From NCBI GenBank assembly GCA_019112735.1, contig DXIS01000031.1, positions 34,079 to 98,078 of the forward strand: a DNA stretch of 64,000 nucleotides, given 5' to 3'. The DNA comes from Candidatus Mediterraneibacter guildfordensis. Its GTDB lineage: Bacteria; Bacillota; Clostridia; Lachnospirales; Lachnospiraceae. A program made the translations under genes and the position numbers. The notes below the pieces were generated by a model. That model made no database searches, had not been told where the DNA came from, and saw only the letters and a program-made list of their open reading frames with translations. Positions 8,747 through 17,460 of this stretch are shown here, piece by piece (within the stretch, counting starts at the first letter, position 1; every line of letters starts with the position of its first letter).

Positions 8747-9343
8747 ATGGATTACTACAGTCATGAGATCAGCCGCCTGATCGAAGAGTTCTCAAGACTT
8801 CCGGGCATCGGGAGCAAATCCGCGCAGCGGCTGGCTTTCCATGTGATCAATATGCCCGAGGAGCAGGTGGAGTCGCTGGCCAGGTCCATTCTGGACGCGC
8901 GCAGGAATGTCCGCTACTGTAAGGAGTGCTGCACGCTGACGGATGCCGAGGTTTGTCCGATCTGCAGCAACCCGGAGCGGGACCATAAGACGATCATGGT
9001 GGTGGAGTCCCCGCGGGATCTGGCGGCTTACGAGAAAACCGGGAAATACAATGGCGTCTATCATGTGCTTCACGGAGCCATCTCCCCGATGCTGGGCATC
9101 GGACCGGGGGATATCCGGCTGAAAGAACTGATGGAGCGGCTCCAGGGGGATGTGGACGAGGTGATCATCGCCACCAATTCCAGCCTGGAGGGCGAGACGA
9201 CGGCCATGTATATCAGCAAGCTCATCAAACCGGCCGGGATCAAAGTGAGCCGGATCGCCAGCGGCGTGCCCGTGGGCGGCGATCTGGAATACATTGACGA
9301 AGTGACGCTTCTGCGGGCGCTGGAGGGAAGGACAGAACTGTAA
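8747..9343 (+). CDS. recR: Recombination protein RecR
   Basis: 198 residues, the standard length. It works with RecF and RecO to load RecA on gapped DNA. Visible parts: helix-hairpin-helix [15 protein letters not shown] (18-32), a four-Cys zinc finger (CKECC...CPIC, 57-74), and a Toprim domain beginning [14 protein letters not shown] (about 82) and containing GDIRLKEL. The next gene's ATG overlaps its TAA by one base. Confidence 0.97.
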   Translation: MDYYSHEISRLIEEFSRLPGIGSKSAQRLAFHVINMPEEQVESLARSILDARRNVRYCKECCTLTDAEVCPICSNPERDHKTIMVVESPRDLAAYEKTGKYNGVYHVLHGAISPMLGIGPGDIRLKELMERLQGDVDEVIIATNSSLEGETTAMYISKLIKPAGIKVSRIASGVPVGGDLEYIDEVTLLRALEGRTEL

Positions 9344-10488
9344 TGGGCAGGAAAAAGGTGACGTCCTCTGATGTGGCGGAGCGGGCCGGGGTATCACAGG
9401 CGACGGTATCCATGGTCCTCAATAAAAAGTATAATGTATCGTTTTCCAGGGATGTGATCCGCAGAGTGGAAGAAGCGGCGGCCGAACTGGGCTATGAACT
9501 TCCGAAGCGCAGGAAGCGCAAGGAAGAGGCGAGGCGGGAAAATCTGCTGGTAGTCATAAGTCCCAATCTCACCAATCCCTACTATGTGATGCTGCTTCAG
9601 GGCATCGAATCCCGGGCGGCGGAAAAAGGGTTCGGCATCTTCGTATGCAATACGCAGCGGGATCTGAAGATGGAAGAACGCTACCTGAAGATGATCCCCG
9701 GCATGAATCCCCAGGGGCTTATCTACATGTGCAATCCCAGCCAGTGCTTCATGGACCGGGTGGAGGAGCTCTCAAAGCGGATCCCGGTGGTCGTGGTCAA
9801 TAACCAGAACGAGAAGCTGAATGTAGACGTGGTTGATCTGGACAATTCCAAGCTGGGCCGCCTTATGGCGCGCCACCTGCTGGAACTGGGGCACCGGGAT
9901 GTGGGCTACATTGCGCCTCCGCTGACCGTGCGGCAGAAGCAGAGGTCCAAACGTGTGGAAGGATTCCTTAAGGAATTCCAGAAAGCCGGGCTGGACGGGC
10001 ATGTGGTGATCAAGGCGGCGGACGAGCAGATGGATAAAGATATCCCGGGGATCGATTCGGAGTACCGGATCGGCTATGACCTGACAAAGGAGCTGCTGTG
10101 GGAACATCCGGAGCTGACCGCCATCGTCGGGCTGAATGATATGATCGCATTCGGCATCATGGATGCCCTGCACGACGCGAAGTACAAAGTTCCCGGCGAC
10201 ATGTCGGTGATGGGATGCGACAATACGCTGTTCGCGAAGGTGAAGGAAGTCTCCCTGACGACGATCGAACATTTCGTTATTTATAAAGGGATGGATGCAT
10301 GCGACATTATCATTAAAAAAATGGATCCCCGCATGAAGAAATATTCGGAGATCGAACCGGTCAGTATCTATCACGTGGAATACGAGCCCCGGATCGTCGT
10401 GAGAGGAACGACGTCCTATCCGCGGACGGAGCGTAAGAAAAAAGATAAAATTAATAAAAATCAAGAAAATATTAGTAATAATATTTGA
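9343..10488 (+). CDS. LacI/GalR-family transcriptional regulator
   Basis: 381 residues. N-terminal helix-turn-helix VTSSDVAERAGVSQATVSMVLN (about 6-27) with a hinge helix near 48-58. A periplasmic-binding-protein-like sensor domain runs from about 68 to 350 with the usual NPYYVMLLQGIE entry and DMIAFGIMDAL segment. The C terminus is Lys/Asn-rich. It is translationally coupled to recR (TAATG), an unusual place for a sugar-type regulator. Its target cannot be proven; LacI-type operators are short palindromes with a central CG. Confidence 0.93.
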   Translation: MGRKKVTSSDVAERAGVSQATVSMVLNKKYNVSFSRDVIRRVEEAAAELGYELPKRRKRKEEARRENLLVVISPNLTNPYYVMLLQGIESRAAEKGFGIFVCNTQRDLKMEERYLKMIPGMNPQGLIYMCNPSQCFMDRVEELSKRIPVVVVNNQNEKLNVDVVDLDNSKLGRLMARHLLELGHRDVGYIAPPLTVRQKQRSKRVEGFLKEFQKAGLDGHVVIKAADEQMDKDIPGIDSEYRIGYDLTKELLWEHPELTAIVGLNDMIAFGIMDALHDAKYKVPGDMSVMGCDNTLFAKVKEVSLTTIEHFVIYKGMDACDIIIKKMDPRMKKYSEIEPVSIYHVEYEPRIVVRGTTSYPRTERKKKDKINKNQENISNNI

Positions 10489-10497
10489 ACCATAATG

Positions 10498-10530
10498 AGG
10501 GGTGCATTGCATACACCCCTTAAATTATGC
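10498..10530 (+). terminator. Weak terminator-like hairpin after the lacI-type gene
   Basis: AGGGGTG pairs with CACCCCT across a 9-base loop, followed by TAAATTAT. The stem is sound but the T-tract is poor. Confidence 0.45.
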
Positions 10531-10635
10531 GGGATCAAGGAGAATGTGACTGTTAAATATTAATTAATATAAATAAAACAGTCGTGAAAACCGTATTTAT
10601 TTAATGAGCTGTGTGATTAATATTTTCCGGCGGTG

Positions 10636-10664
10636 TTGACCGGCGTTTTTCTAATGGATATAAT
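10636..10664 (+). promoter_or_regulatory. Promoter of the transaldolase-transketolase operon
   Basis: TTGACC (10636-10641), 17-base spacer, TATAAT (10659-10664): near-consensus, 45 bases before the first gene. Confidence 0.8.
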
Positions 10665-10708
10665 GAGGTCAGAAACGTAAAAACGGTCAGTTTTAAGGAG
10701 GAGCAGCA

Positions 10709-11362
10709 ATGAGATTTTTTATTGACACAGCAAATGTAGAAGATATCAAAAAGGCAAATGATATGGGCGTCATCTGCGGCGTGACAACGAACCCGTCCCT
10801 GATCGCGAAAGAGGGTCGCGTGTTCGAAGAAGTGATCGCAGAGATCGCATCGATCGTGGACGGACCGATCAGCGGCGAGGTAAAGGCCACGACAACGGAT
10901 GCGGAGGGCATGATCAGGGAAGGACGCGAGATCGCTAAGATCCACCCGAACATGGTCGTAAAGATCCCGATGACTGCAGAAGGGCTCAAAGCGGTGAAAG
11001 TTCTTTCCGCTGAGGGCGTGAAGACGAATGTGACCCTGATCTTTACCGCAAACCAGGCGCTTCTGGCTGCACGGGCAGGCGCTACATATGTTTCACCGTT
11101 CCTGGGCCGTCTGGATGACATTTCCGTAAGGGGCGTGGACCTGATCAATGAGATCGCACAGATCTTCGAAGTGGCAGGCATCGAGACAGAGATCATCGCG
11201 GCAAGCATCCGCAACCCGATGCATATCACAGACTGCGCGCTGGCAGGAGCGGACATCGCGACGGTTCCGTACAAGGTGATCGAGCAGATGACACACCATC
11301 CGCTGACCGATGCGGGCATCAAAAAATTCCAGGAAGACTATATCGCAGTATTTGGAGAGTAA
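10709..11362 (+). CDS. tal: Transaldolase (TalC/FSA-type)
   Basis: 217 residues, the short single-domain barrel form. It transfers a dihydroxyacetone unit between sugar phosphates in the non-oxidative pentose phosphate pathway. The N-terminal [26 protein letters not shown] (about 25-37), catalytic Lys in MVVKIPMT near 86, and the [29 protein letters not shown] region near 110-135 mark the family. Transaldolase and fructose-6-phosphate aldolase are hard to separate by sequence; linkage to transketolase supports transaldolase. GGAGG precedes the ATG. Confidence 0.93.
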   Translation: MRFFIDTANVEDIKKANDMGVICGVTTNPSLIAKEGRVFEEVIAEIASIVDGPISGEVKATTTDAEGMIREGREIAKIHPNMVVKIPMTAEGLKAVKVLSAEGVKTNVTLIFTANQALLAARAGATYVSPFLGRLDDISVRGVDLINEIAQIFEVAGIETEIIAASIRNPMHITDCALAGADIATVPYKVIEQMTHHPLTDAGIKKFQEDYIAVFGE

Positions 11363-11375
11363 AAAGGAGAAATCA

Positions 11376-12212
11376 ATGGACAAGCTTAAACTGATGAAAA
11401 TTGCAAACGAGGTCCGGAAAGGCATCGTGACGTCAGTACACAGCGCAAAGGCGGGACATCCAGGCGGATCCCTGTCGGCGGCTGACATCTTTACGTATCT
11501 GTATTTCGAGGAGCTCAATATCGATCCGAAGGATCCGAAGAAGGCGGACCGAGACCGTTTCGTCCTGTCCAAAGGCCATACGGCGCCGGGGCTCTATTCC
11601 GTGCTGGCGGAGCGGGGATATTTCCCGAAAGAAGATCTGAAGACACTGCGCCACACCGGTTCCTATCTTCAGGGACATCCGGATATGAAGCACATCCCGG
11701 GCGTGGACATGTCCTCCGGCTCACTTGGCCAGGGCATCTCGGCGGCTGTGGGTATGGCGATCGCGGCAAAACTCCGGGGGGATGATTACAGAGTGTACAC
11801 CCTTCTCGGGGACGGCGAGATCCAGGAAGGCCAGGTGTGGGAGGCTTCCATGCTGGCAGCGCACAGGAAACTGGACAATCTCGTGGTGATCGTGGACAAC
11901 AATAACCTTCAGATCGACGGGGCGATCAGCGAAGTCAACTCTCCGTACCCGATCGATAAGAAGTTCGAGGCGTTTAATTTCCATGTGATCAACATTGACG
12001 GTAATGATTTCGATCAGATCGACGCGGCGTTCAAAGAGGCGAAGACCGTGAAAGGACAGCCCACGGCGATCATCGCAAAGACCCTCAAGGGCAAAGGCGT
12101 CTCTTTCATGGAGAACCAGGCGGGATGGCATGGCAAGGCGCCGAACGACGAAGAATACAAGATCGCAATGGAAGATCTGGAAAAGGCAGGTGAAGCATTA
12201 TGTCAGATGTAA
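11376..12212 (+). CDS. Transketolase, N-terminal subunit
   Basis: 278 residues. Carries the thiamine-diphosphate pyrophosphate-binding half: HPGGSLSAADI near 26, GHTAPGLY near 68, and the metal-binding GDGEIQEGQVWEA near 146 with NN about 24 residues later. It pairs with the next gene's product to form one complete active site. Start at 11376 follows AAGGAG; an in-frame upstream extension lies within the transaldolase gene and is ignored. It overlaps the C-terminal subunit gene by 13 bases. Confidence 0.95.
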   Translation: MDKLKLMKIANEVRKGIVTSVHSAKAGHPGGSLSAADIFTYLYFEELNIDPKDPKKADRDRFVLSKGHTAPGLYSVLAERGYFPKEDLKTLRHTGSYLQGHPDMKHIPGVDMSSGSLGQGISAAVGMAIAAKLRGDDYRVYTLLGDGEIQEGQVWEASMLAAHRKLDNLVVIVDNNNLQIDGAISEVNSPYPIDKKFEAFNFHVINIDGNDFDQIDAAFKEAKTVKGQPTAIIAKTLKGKGVSFMENQAGWHGKAPNDEEYKIAMEDLEKAGEALCQM

Positions 12213-13141
12213 AGAAGATCGCAACGAGGGACAGCTACGGCAACGCACTGGCTGAACTGGGAACAGAACATAAAGACATCGTAGTACTTGATGCGGATCT
12301 TGCGGCGGCGACCAAGACCGGCGTCTTCAAGAAGGCACATCCGGACCGCTTCATCGACTGTGGAATCGCCGAGAGCAATATGATGGGCGTGGCGGCAGGC
12401 CTTGCGGCAGCGGGGATGGTCCCGTTCGCCAGCACATTTGCCATGTTCGCGGCAGGACGCGCATATGAGCAGGTGAGAAACTCCATCGGATATCCCCACC
12501 TGAACGTCAAGATCGGCGCAACCCACGCAGGCATCTCCGTCGGCGAAGACGGCGCCACCCACCAGTGCAATGAAGACCTGGCGCTGATGCGTACGATCCC
12601 GGGCATGACCGTGATCTGCCCCTCCGACGACGTAGAGGCAAGAGCGGCGGTCCGCGCGGCATACGAACTCGACGGCCCGGTATACATGCGGTTCGGGCGT
12701 CTGGCCGTGCCGGTGATCAACGACCGGCCGGATTATAAATTCGTGATCGGAAAAGGCGTGGTCTTAAGAGAAGGAAAAGACGTGACCATCATCGCAACAG
12801 GCCTTCCGGTATGCAACTGCCTGGAAGCGGCGGAAAAACTGGCGGCTGACGGGATCGAAGCAAAAGTCATCAACATCCACACCATCAAACCGCTGGATGA
12901 AGAACTGGTGCTGGCGGCGGCAAAAGAGACCGGCAGAGTCGTAACCGTGGAAGAACACTCCGTCATCGGCGGACTGGGCAGCGCAGTGTGCGACGTACTT
13001 TCCGAAAAAGCGCCGACAAAAGTACTGAAGATCGGCATCAACGACGTGTTCGGCGAGTCCGGGCCGGCGCTGGAACTGATAAAGAAGTACGGGCTGGATG
13101 CAGACAGCATATATGAAAAAGTAAAAGAGTTTACAGAATAG
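12200..13141 (+). CDS. Transketolase, C-terminal subunit
   Basis: 313 residues. Carries the pyrimidine-binding domain (RFIDCGIAESNMMGVAAGLA near 50, with the catalytic Glu) and the C-terminal transketolase domain (from about 190, with GLPVCNCLEAAEKL and EEHSVIGGLGSAV). Together with the N-terminal subunit it transfers two-carbon ketol units. Split transketolase genes in this order are typical of Clostridia. A long hairpin repeat begins 5 bases after the stop and may also end transcription. Confidence 0.95.
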   Translation: MSDVKKIATRDSYGNALAELGTEHKDIVVLDADLAAATKTGVFKKAHPDRFIDCGIAESNMMGVAAGLAAAGMVPFASTFAMFAAGRAYEQVRNSIGYPHLNVKIGATHAGISVGEDGATHQCNEDLALMRTIPGMTVICPSDDVEARAAVRAAYELDGPVYMRFGRLAVPVINDRPDYKFVIGKGVVLREGKDVTIIATGLPVCNCLEAAEKLAADGIEAKVINIHTIKPLDEELVLAAAKETGRVVTVEEHSVIGGLGSAVCDVLSEKAPTKVLKIGINDVFGESGPALELIKKYGLDADSIYEKVKEFTE

Positions 13142-13146
13142 TTTTT

Positions 13147-13213
13147 AAAATGTAATCGGGGACGTAGTAAAATTGAATTTTACTACGTCCCCGATTACAT
13201 TTTACCCTGTCCC
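13147..13213. repeat. Intergenic 22-bp-unit/hairpin repeat, copy 1
   Basis: A perfect inverted repeat with 28-bp arms and a 1-base centre (13147-13174 / 13176-13203). It is followed by ACCCTGTCCC. Read on the minus strand it starts GGGACAGGGTAAAA and then has the core GGGACGTAGTAAAATT, the same order as copies at 40876 and 42183. Lies just after the transketolase operon. Confidence 0.85.
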
Positions 13214-13335
13214 TTTTTGGAATTGTGTGAATTTGTCGAACTCTTCTGACACCAACTGATAAATTCAGCTTTCCCTCTGTGCTATTCTCTTTACGACGCC
13301 GGGGAAATATTGAATACAGGAAGGTGGATGCAGTT

Positions 13336-14520
13336 ATGGAGAGACAAATACCTAAAAATGTCAGGCAGATCGGCAATGTGAGCGACAATCCGAAGATCTA
13401 TGTTGAGGATTATGTAGATACGTTTTTTAGTCAATTGTGTGAGAAATGTGTAAAAGCCGGAAATATTCCGATGGGCGCTTTTCTGGTGGGGGACATGCAG
13501 TCCGGGGATTCGGGTGATTATGTCTATATATATGGCGCGGTCCAGATGCATGAGCTGAAGATGTCCGGCACGGATTATGTGATCGATGATAATACGTGGA
13601 AACACGGGTATGAGGACTGCAAGCAGTTTTTTGATGACGGGGAGATGCTCGGCTGGTTCATCGTTCATCCGGGCGCGCCGCTTAAACCGGACGGGGCGGC
13701 GGTGAAGCTGCATAAGAGGTCTTTCCCGAAGAATAATACGGTTCTGATCATGAAGGATCCGGTGGAGAAAGATGAAACGTATTTTGTACATAAAATGAAT
13801 GACCTGATGGAGATCGGTGGCCGCTACACGTATTATGAGAAAAATCCGTGTATGCAGAACTATATGATCGCCAGTCGAAAAAAAAATGGGGTGCTTCCTT
13901 CGGAAACTGTTACAGACAGAGCTGCACAGGACTTTCGTGATCTGGTTCGAAAACGCGGACGGAGCAGGAAAGGGAAGAAGTCCGGCGGTCTGATCTATGC
14001 GGCGGGCGCCTGTATGGCGCTCGTGCTGATCATTATGGGAGTGTCCATGTTTAACAGCGCGGACCGGATGCGGTCCGTTCAGACGACTCTTGAGACCCTG
14101 GCGGATGCGAACCGCACGGAAGACATACCGGATGGCGCAGATGCACCTGACGCACCGGATACTGCGGGTGAATCAGATGAGGCGGATGCACCGGATGCCG
14201 GGGATGCACAGGATGCTGCGGATGCATCGGATACGTCAGACGGGCTGTCCGCCTCAACGGAGCCGGAGACCCAGGCGGCAAGTGCGCCGGTTACGGCGGT
14301 GACACCGGGGGAAGCGCCGGATGCCGGGCAGCCGGCCGAAGAGAATGACCCGGATGAAAATGGAAGCGACGGCGTATATATTGTTGAAGAAGGCGACACG
14401 CTGGCTATAATCAGTAAGAAAATGTACGGAGATGTAAATCATGTCGATGCGATCTGCCGGATGAACGGCATTTCCGACGGGAATCTGATTTATATCGGAC
14501 AAAAATTGCTATTACCCTGA
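13336..14520 (+). CDS. Membrane protein with MPN/JAMM-like N domain and C-terminal LysM
   Basis: 394 residues. The N-terminal half (about 25-190) resembles an MPN (JAMM) fold: MGAFLVG, then EMLGWFIVHPG near 102-112, then VLIMKDPVEKDETYF. The active-site HxH is replaced by IVH, so zinc catalysis looks lost. A single membrane segment lies at about 217-238. It is followed by a low-complexity linker rich in Asp, Ala and Pro, then one LysM domain (about 346-393: YIVEEGDTLAIISKK). The linker and LysM should face outside and the MPN-like part the cytoplasm. The start at 13336 follows GGAAGGTGG. Function unknown; the MPN reading is my inference. Confidence 0.8.
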   Translation: MERQIPKNVRQIGNVSDNPKIYVEDYVDTFFSQLCEKCVKAGNIPMGAFLVGDMQSGDSGDYVYIYGAVQMHELKMSGTDYVIDDNTWKHGYEDCKQFFDDGEMLGWFIVHPGAPLKPDGAAVKLHKRSFPKNNTVLIMKDPVEKDETYFVHKMNDLMEIGGRYTYYEKNPCMQNYMIASRKKNGVLPSETVTDRAAQDFRDLVRKRGRSRKGKKSGGLIYAAGACMALVLIIMGVSMFNSADRMRSVQTTLETLADANRTEDIPDGADAPDAPDTAGESDEADAPDAGDAQDAADASDTSDGLSASTEPETQAASAPVTAVTPGEAPDAGQPAEENDPDENGSDGVYIVEEGDTLAIISKKMYGDVNHVDAICRMNGISDGNLIYIGQKLLLP

Positions 14521-14534
14521 ATTCGTGCTATACT
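14506..14534 (+). promoter_or_regulatory. Promoter before the DUF5711-like gene
   Basis: TTGCTA (14506-14511), 17-base spacer, TATACT (14529-14534), overlapping the 3' end of the LysM gene. Confidence 0.6.
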
Positions 14535-14570
14535 CAACAGGACGACAAAATCAGAAACAAGGGGACGTAT

Positions 14571-15767
14571 ATGACGCAAAAGAAAAAAGGATATCTGCGG
14601 CTTCTGACGCCGCCCGATAATCTGGGCAGCCTTGTCAGGTCGATACGCAGGCTGCGGATCAACAGCATACGCCATATCCTGTCGATCGTCATCCTCGTGA
14701 TACTGGGGCTGTGCGGCACCCTGCTGCTGATGCAGAACCAGACGTACGGGAAGGCGAGGACATCCGACCAGTATCCGAGCAACACGACAGATTCCAGCAG
14801 ATTTGAGCGGTTTGCCGACGGGGTTGTGCGCTATAACCGTGACGGAGTGACATTTCTGAATAAAAAGAATGAGGAAATCTGGATGCAGCCGACGCAGCTG
14901 CAGAATCCTTCCATCGTAGTAAAAGAGAAAGCGTTTGTGGTTGCGGACAGCGGCGGCAACAATATTCTCGTATTTTCAGAGGAAGGGCTGAAAGGTGAGA
15001 TCGAGACCACGCTTCCGATCGAAAGGATCACCGTGTCGGACCAGGGGATCGTCAGTGTTGTCCTGAGAAATGAAAACACACCGGAGATCATCACTTACGA
15101 TGCTGCGGGAAATATCCTTGCAGAACTTAAGATCTCTCCGGGCCGGACGGGATATCCGACGGCGATAGAACTGTCAGATGACGGAAATACGCTTGCCGTA
15201 TCTTATCTTTCCGTCTCAGGGACGGGTATGAAATCCAGCCTCGTTTATTACAATTTCGGCGAAGCCGGGAAGGACAAGCCGGACAATATCGTATTTTCAC
15301 AGGATTATAATGATACCGTGTTCGGGGAGATCTTCTTCATGGGCGGCGACCGTTCTGTGGCCGTTGCGGACCGCGGCTTCCAGATCATCAAGGGCACGGA
15401 TGCGCCTAAAGCGGATATGCAGATCGCGATGGATCAGGAGATCCAGAGCGTGTTCCATTCGGATCAGTACATCGGCTTTATCCTTCTGAATGACCAGAAG
15501 TCCGGTTATGAACTGAGACTGTACAACCGGATCGGCGAGCAGATGATCAGCCGGGAGCTTCCCGGAAAATACGGCAACGCCAAAATAGACGGAGAAGAGA
15601 TCATCTTGTATGACGGAGACCAGTGCTGTATCGCAACAGCAACCGGGATCATCAAATATGCAGGAGAACTTGCGGTCGAAGCGCAGGAGATATTCCCCGC
15701 ATTAGGCATAAACAGATACTATGTGATGAGCGTCGATGAGCTTAGAGTAGTTTATCTGACGAAGTAG
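14571..15767 (+). CDS. DUF5711-like membrane-anchored beta-propeller protein
   Basis: 398 residues. Basic N terminus, one membrane segment at about 36-56, then an extracytoplasmic region of repeated short beta-strand units (for example GGNNILVFSEEG, DDGNTLAVSYL, DQYIGFILL) that reads as a WD-like propeller. I recall this arrangement as the DUF5711 family of Firmicutes; no enzymatic motif is visible. It precedes a CvpA-family gene by 8 bases, so the two are co-transcribed and may work together at the envelope. Confidence 0.75.
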   Translation: MTQKKKGYLRLLTPPDNLGSLVRSIRRLRINSIRHILSIVILVILGLCGTLLLMQNQTYGKARTSDQYPSNTTDSSRFERFADGVVRYNRDGVTFLNKKNEEIWMQPTQLQNPSIVVKEKAFVVADSGGNNILVFSEEGLKGEIETTLPIERITVSDQGIVSVVLRNENTPEIITYDAAGNILAELKISPGRTGYPTAIELSDDGNTLAVSYLSVSGTGMKSSLVYYNFGEAGKDKPDNIVFSQDYNDTVFGEIFFMGGDRSVAVADRGFQIIKGTDAPKADMQIAMDQEIQSVFHSDQYIGFILLNDQKSGYELRLYNRIGEQMISRELPGKYGNAKIDGEEIILYDGDQCCIATATGIIKYAGELAVEAQEIFPALGINRYYVMSVDELRVVYLTK

Positions 15768-15775
15768 GAGACATT

Positions 15776-16594
15776 ATGAATAACTGGCTTTTAATAATCG
15801 TTGCAACTGTTTTTATTGTATGCATTGTAGTGGGATATGTCAGAGGATTCCTGAAACTCGGGATATCGCTGCTGTCCACCGTGCTCACACTTGTGATCGT
15901 CCTGTTCCTGTCACCGCTTGTGGCGGATGCGCTTTCAGAGTACACGCCGGTGGATGACTATATCGAAACAAGAGTCGTAGAGGCGTTCATACCGGATATA
16001 ACCGAAGAACAGCTGGCCGGCTATGATGTGAGCGGCACGCCGCTGGAAGATTTATCGCGGGAACAGCTGGAAAACCTGAATGAGCTGGACTGGGATCTGA
16101 TTGGCCTGACCGTGGATGATATCCTGAATGTGATCGGTGAGATCCCGCAGGATGTCCAGATCACGGAGATCGAGAATGCGCCCCTGCCCCAGTTCCTGAA
16201 AGATCAGCTTATGGAGAATAACAACAGCACCATCTACGGTGAACTGGGCGTGCAGGACTTCCCGCATTACGTGGCGGCCTATATGGCAAGGCTTGTGTTA
16301 AAACTGATCTCGTTCCTTGTCACATTTCTGCTGGCGATCATCATCGTAAAGGCGCTGATGTTTGCGGTAAATATCATCGGAGAACTGCCGGTGCTGGGAC
16401 TGATCAACCGCTTCGCCGGAGGCGCGCTCGGCCTGGTGCTCGCGCTCGTTATCGTCTGGGTCGGATTCCTGGTCATGACGCTGGCGTACTCAACAGCGGC
16501 AGGATCAGCCTGCTTCGAAATGGTAGAGAAGAGCAGCGTCCTTCAGTTCCTGTACAATACCAATCCGCTGCTGCTGTGCCTGCTCGGATTCTGA
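15776..16594 (+). CDS. CvpA-family membrane protein
   Basis: 272 residues. Four transmembrane segments: about 3-20, 28-50, 170-195 and 212-235, with a larger extracytoplasmic loop between the second and third. GYVRGFLKLGISLLS near the N terminus and the paired C-terminal helices (NRFAGGALGLVLALVIVW) are typical of the CvpA/colicin V production family. The family's role is unclear, and the name comes from an E. coli phenotype. Last gene of its operon. Confidence 0.85.
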   Translation: MNNWLLIIVATVFIVCIVVGYVRGFLKLGISLLSTVLTLVIVLFLSPLVADALSEYTPVDDYIETRVVEAFIPDITEEQLAGYDVSGTPLEDLSREQLENLNELDWDLIGLTVDDILNVIGEIPQDVQITEIENAPLPQFLKDQLMENNNSTIYGELGVQDFPHYVAAYMARLVLKLISFLVTFLLAIIIVKALMFAVNIIGELPVLGLINRFAGGALGLVLALVIVWVGFLVMTLAYSTAAGSACFEMVEKSSVLQFLYNTNPLLLCLLGF

Positions 16595-16610
16595 AATTAG
16601 CTGAAATATA

Positions 16611-16639
16611 TTGACATCCCCACGGAAATATGGTATTTT
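16611..16639 (+). promoter_or_regulatory. Promoter of the tRNA-Ala gene
   Basis: TTGACA (16611-16616), 17-base spacer, TATTTT (16634-16639). Confidence 0.65.
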
Positions 16640-16670
16640 ATAAAAGTTCTCAGGAGAGAACACCATTTCC

Positions 16671-16743
16671 GGGGGATTAGCTCAGTTGGGAGAGCGCCTG
16701 CCTTGCAAGCAGGAGGTCACGAGTTCGACTCTCGTATTCTCCA
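16671..16743 (+). tRNA. tRNA-Ala (TGC anticodon)
   Basis: 73-base cloverleaf: acceptor GGGGGAT/ATTCTCC, D arm GCTC/GAGC, anticodon stem CCTGC/GCAGG with loop CTTGCAA giving TGC, T arm ACGAG-TTCGACT-CTCGT. The 3' CCA is not encoded. Confidence 0.97.
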
Positions 16744-16762
16744 CGTCAGCAATAAGCACTGC

Positions 16763-16832
16763 GGAAGCAGGTAAACAAAAGTCCACTTATGCTTGCATAA
16801 AAGTGGCTTTTTGTTTATCTGCTTCCATAGGG
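16763..16832 (+). terminator. Long hairpin terminator after tRNA-Ala
   Basis: Outer arms GGAAGCAG/CTGCTTCC with AAACAAAA/TTTTTGTTT and an inner CCACTT...AAGTGG stem; the inner part ends in GCTTTTTG. It separates the two tRNA genes. Confidence 0.75.
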
Positions 16833-16856
16833 CGCATGCCCTGCAAAATTAAATGA

Positions 16857-16929
16857 TCCTCCTTAGCTCAGTCGGTAGAGCATTCGGCTGTTAACCGAAG
16901 TGTCGTTGGTTCAAGTCCAACAGGGGGAG
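16857..16929 (+). tRNA. tRNA-Asn (GTT anticodon)
   Basis: 73-base cloverleaf: acceptor TCCTCCT/AGGGGGA, anticodon stem TTCGG/CCGAA with loop CTGTTAA giving GTT, T arm GTTGG-TTCAAGT-CCAAC. CCA not encoded. Confidence 0.97.
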
Positions 16930-16935
16930 CTCTCA

Positions 16936-16975
16936 CAGCCCGTAAACTCAGTGTTTACGGGCTGTTTTCTATTTT
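16936..16975 (+). terminator. Terminator after tRNA-Asn
   Basis: CAGCCCGTAAAC pairs with GTTTACGGGCTG (12 bp, loop TCAGT region), followed by TTTTCTATTTT. Confidence 0.85.
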
Positions 16976-17024
16976 AGATGCAAAAACGTTTTCGAAAAAT
17001 AAAAATTTTTACATTTTTGAAACC

Positions 17025-17426
17025 GATTTCTTTCATAGTGATGCTGGCATCCGGAATGCTGTTCTGGGCAGCAGAAATATGGATTACGGCAGAGTGTATG
17101 AGAATCTGGTCTGCCTTGAACTGCTCCGCCGGGGATATGACGTGTATGTGGGGAAATTATACCAAAAAGAGATTGGTTTTGTGGCGCAGAGAGGGAGTGA
17201 AAAAATATATATCCAGGTCAGTGATAATATTACGGATTAGAAAACTCTTGAGAGAGAATGCTCCCCATTACTGCAGATCCGGGATGCTTATCCCAAGAAG
17301 ATCATCGCCCGGACACGGCATCCCCGATATAGCCGCGAGGGTATTGAGATTTATAATATAGCGGACTGGCTGTTTCAGGAAGAGAGAGACGAAAATTCTT
17401 CCGTTTTCCCCCGCAGTCAGCTATAA
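17025..17426 (+). pseudogene. Remnant of a DUF4143-type AAA ATPase gene
   Basis: In the frame of base 17079 the reading is [14 protein letters not shown], then [23 protein letters not shown], then [22 protein letters not shown] sequence. This is the C-terminal DUF4143 nuclease-like half of the ATP-binding protein family (AAA_14/DUF4143). It is interrupted by TAG at 17238-17240. The frame then continues with family-like sequence ([27 protein letters not shown]) to TAA at 17424. The whole N-terminal ATPase half is missing. It lies directly after tRNA-Asn, a common integration point. A different open frame over the same bases (16978-17361) looks accidental. Confidence 0.75.
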
Positions 17427-17427
17427 T
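17399..17427 (+). promoter_or_regulatory. Promoter of the DUF3887-like gene
   Basis: TTCCGT (17399-17404), 17-base spacer, TATAAT (17422-17427). The -35 is weak. It overlaps the end of the pseudogene. Confidence 0.5.
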
Positions 17428-17460
17428 AGAAGCAGCATAATTTACAAGGTGGATTTTACG

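Noticed and set aside
16978..17361. 127-codon open frame after tRNA-Asn
   Set aside because: Another frame over the same bases matches the DUF4143 family apart from one stop codon, so this frame is a by-product of the pseudogene.
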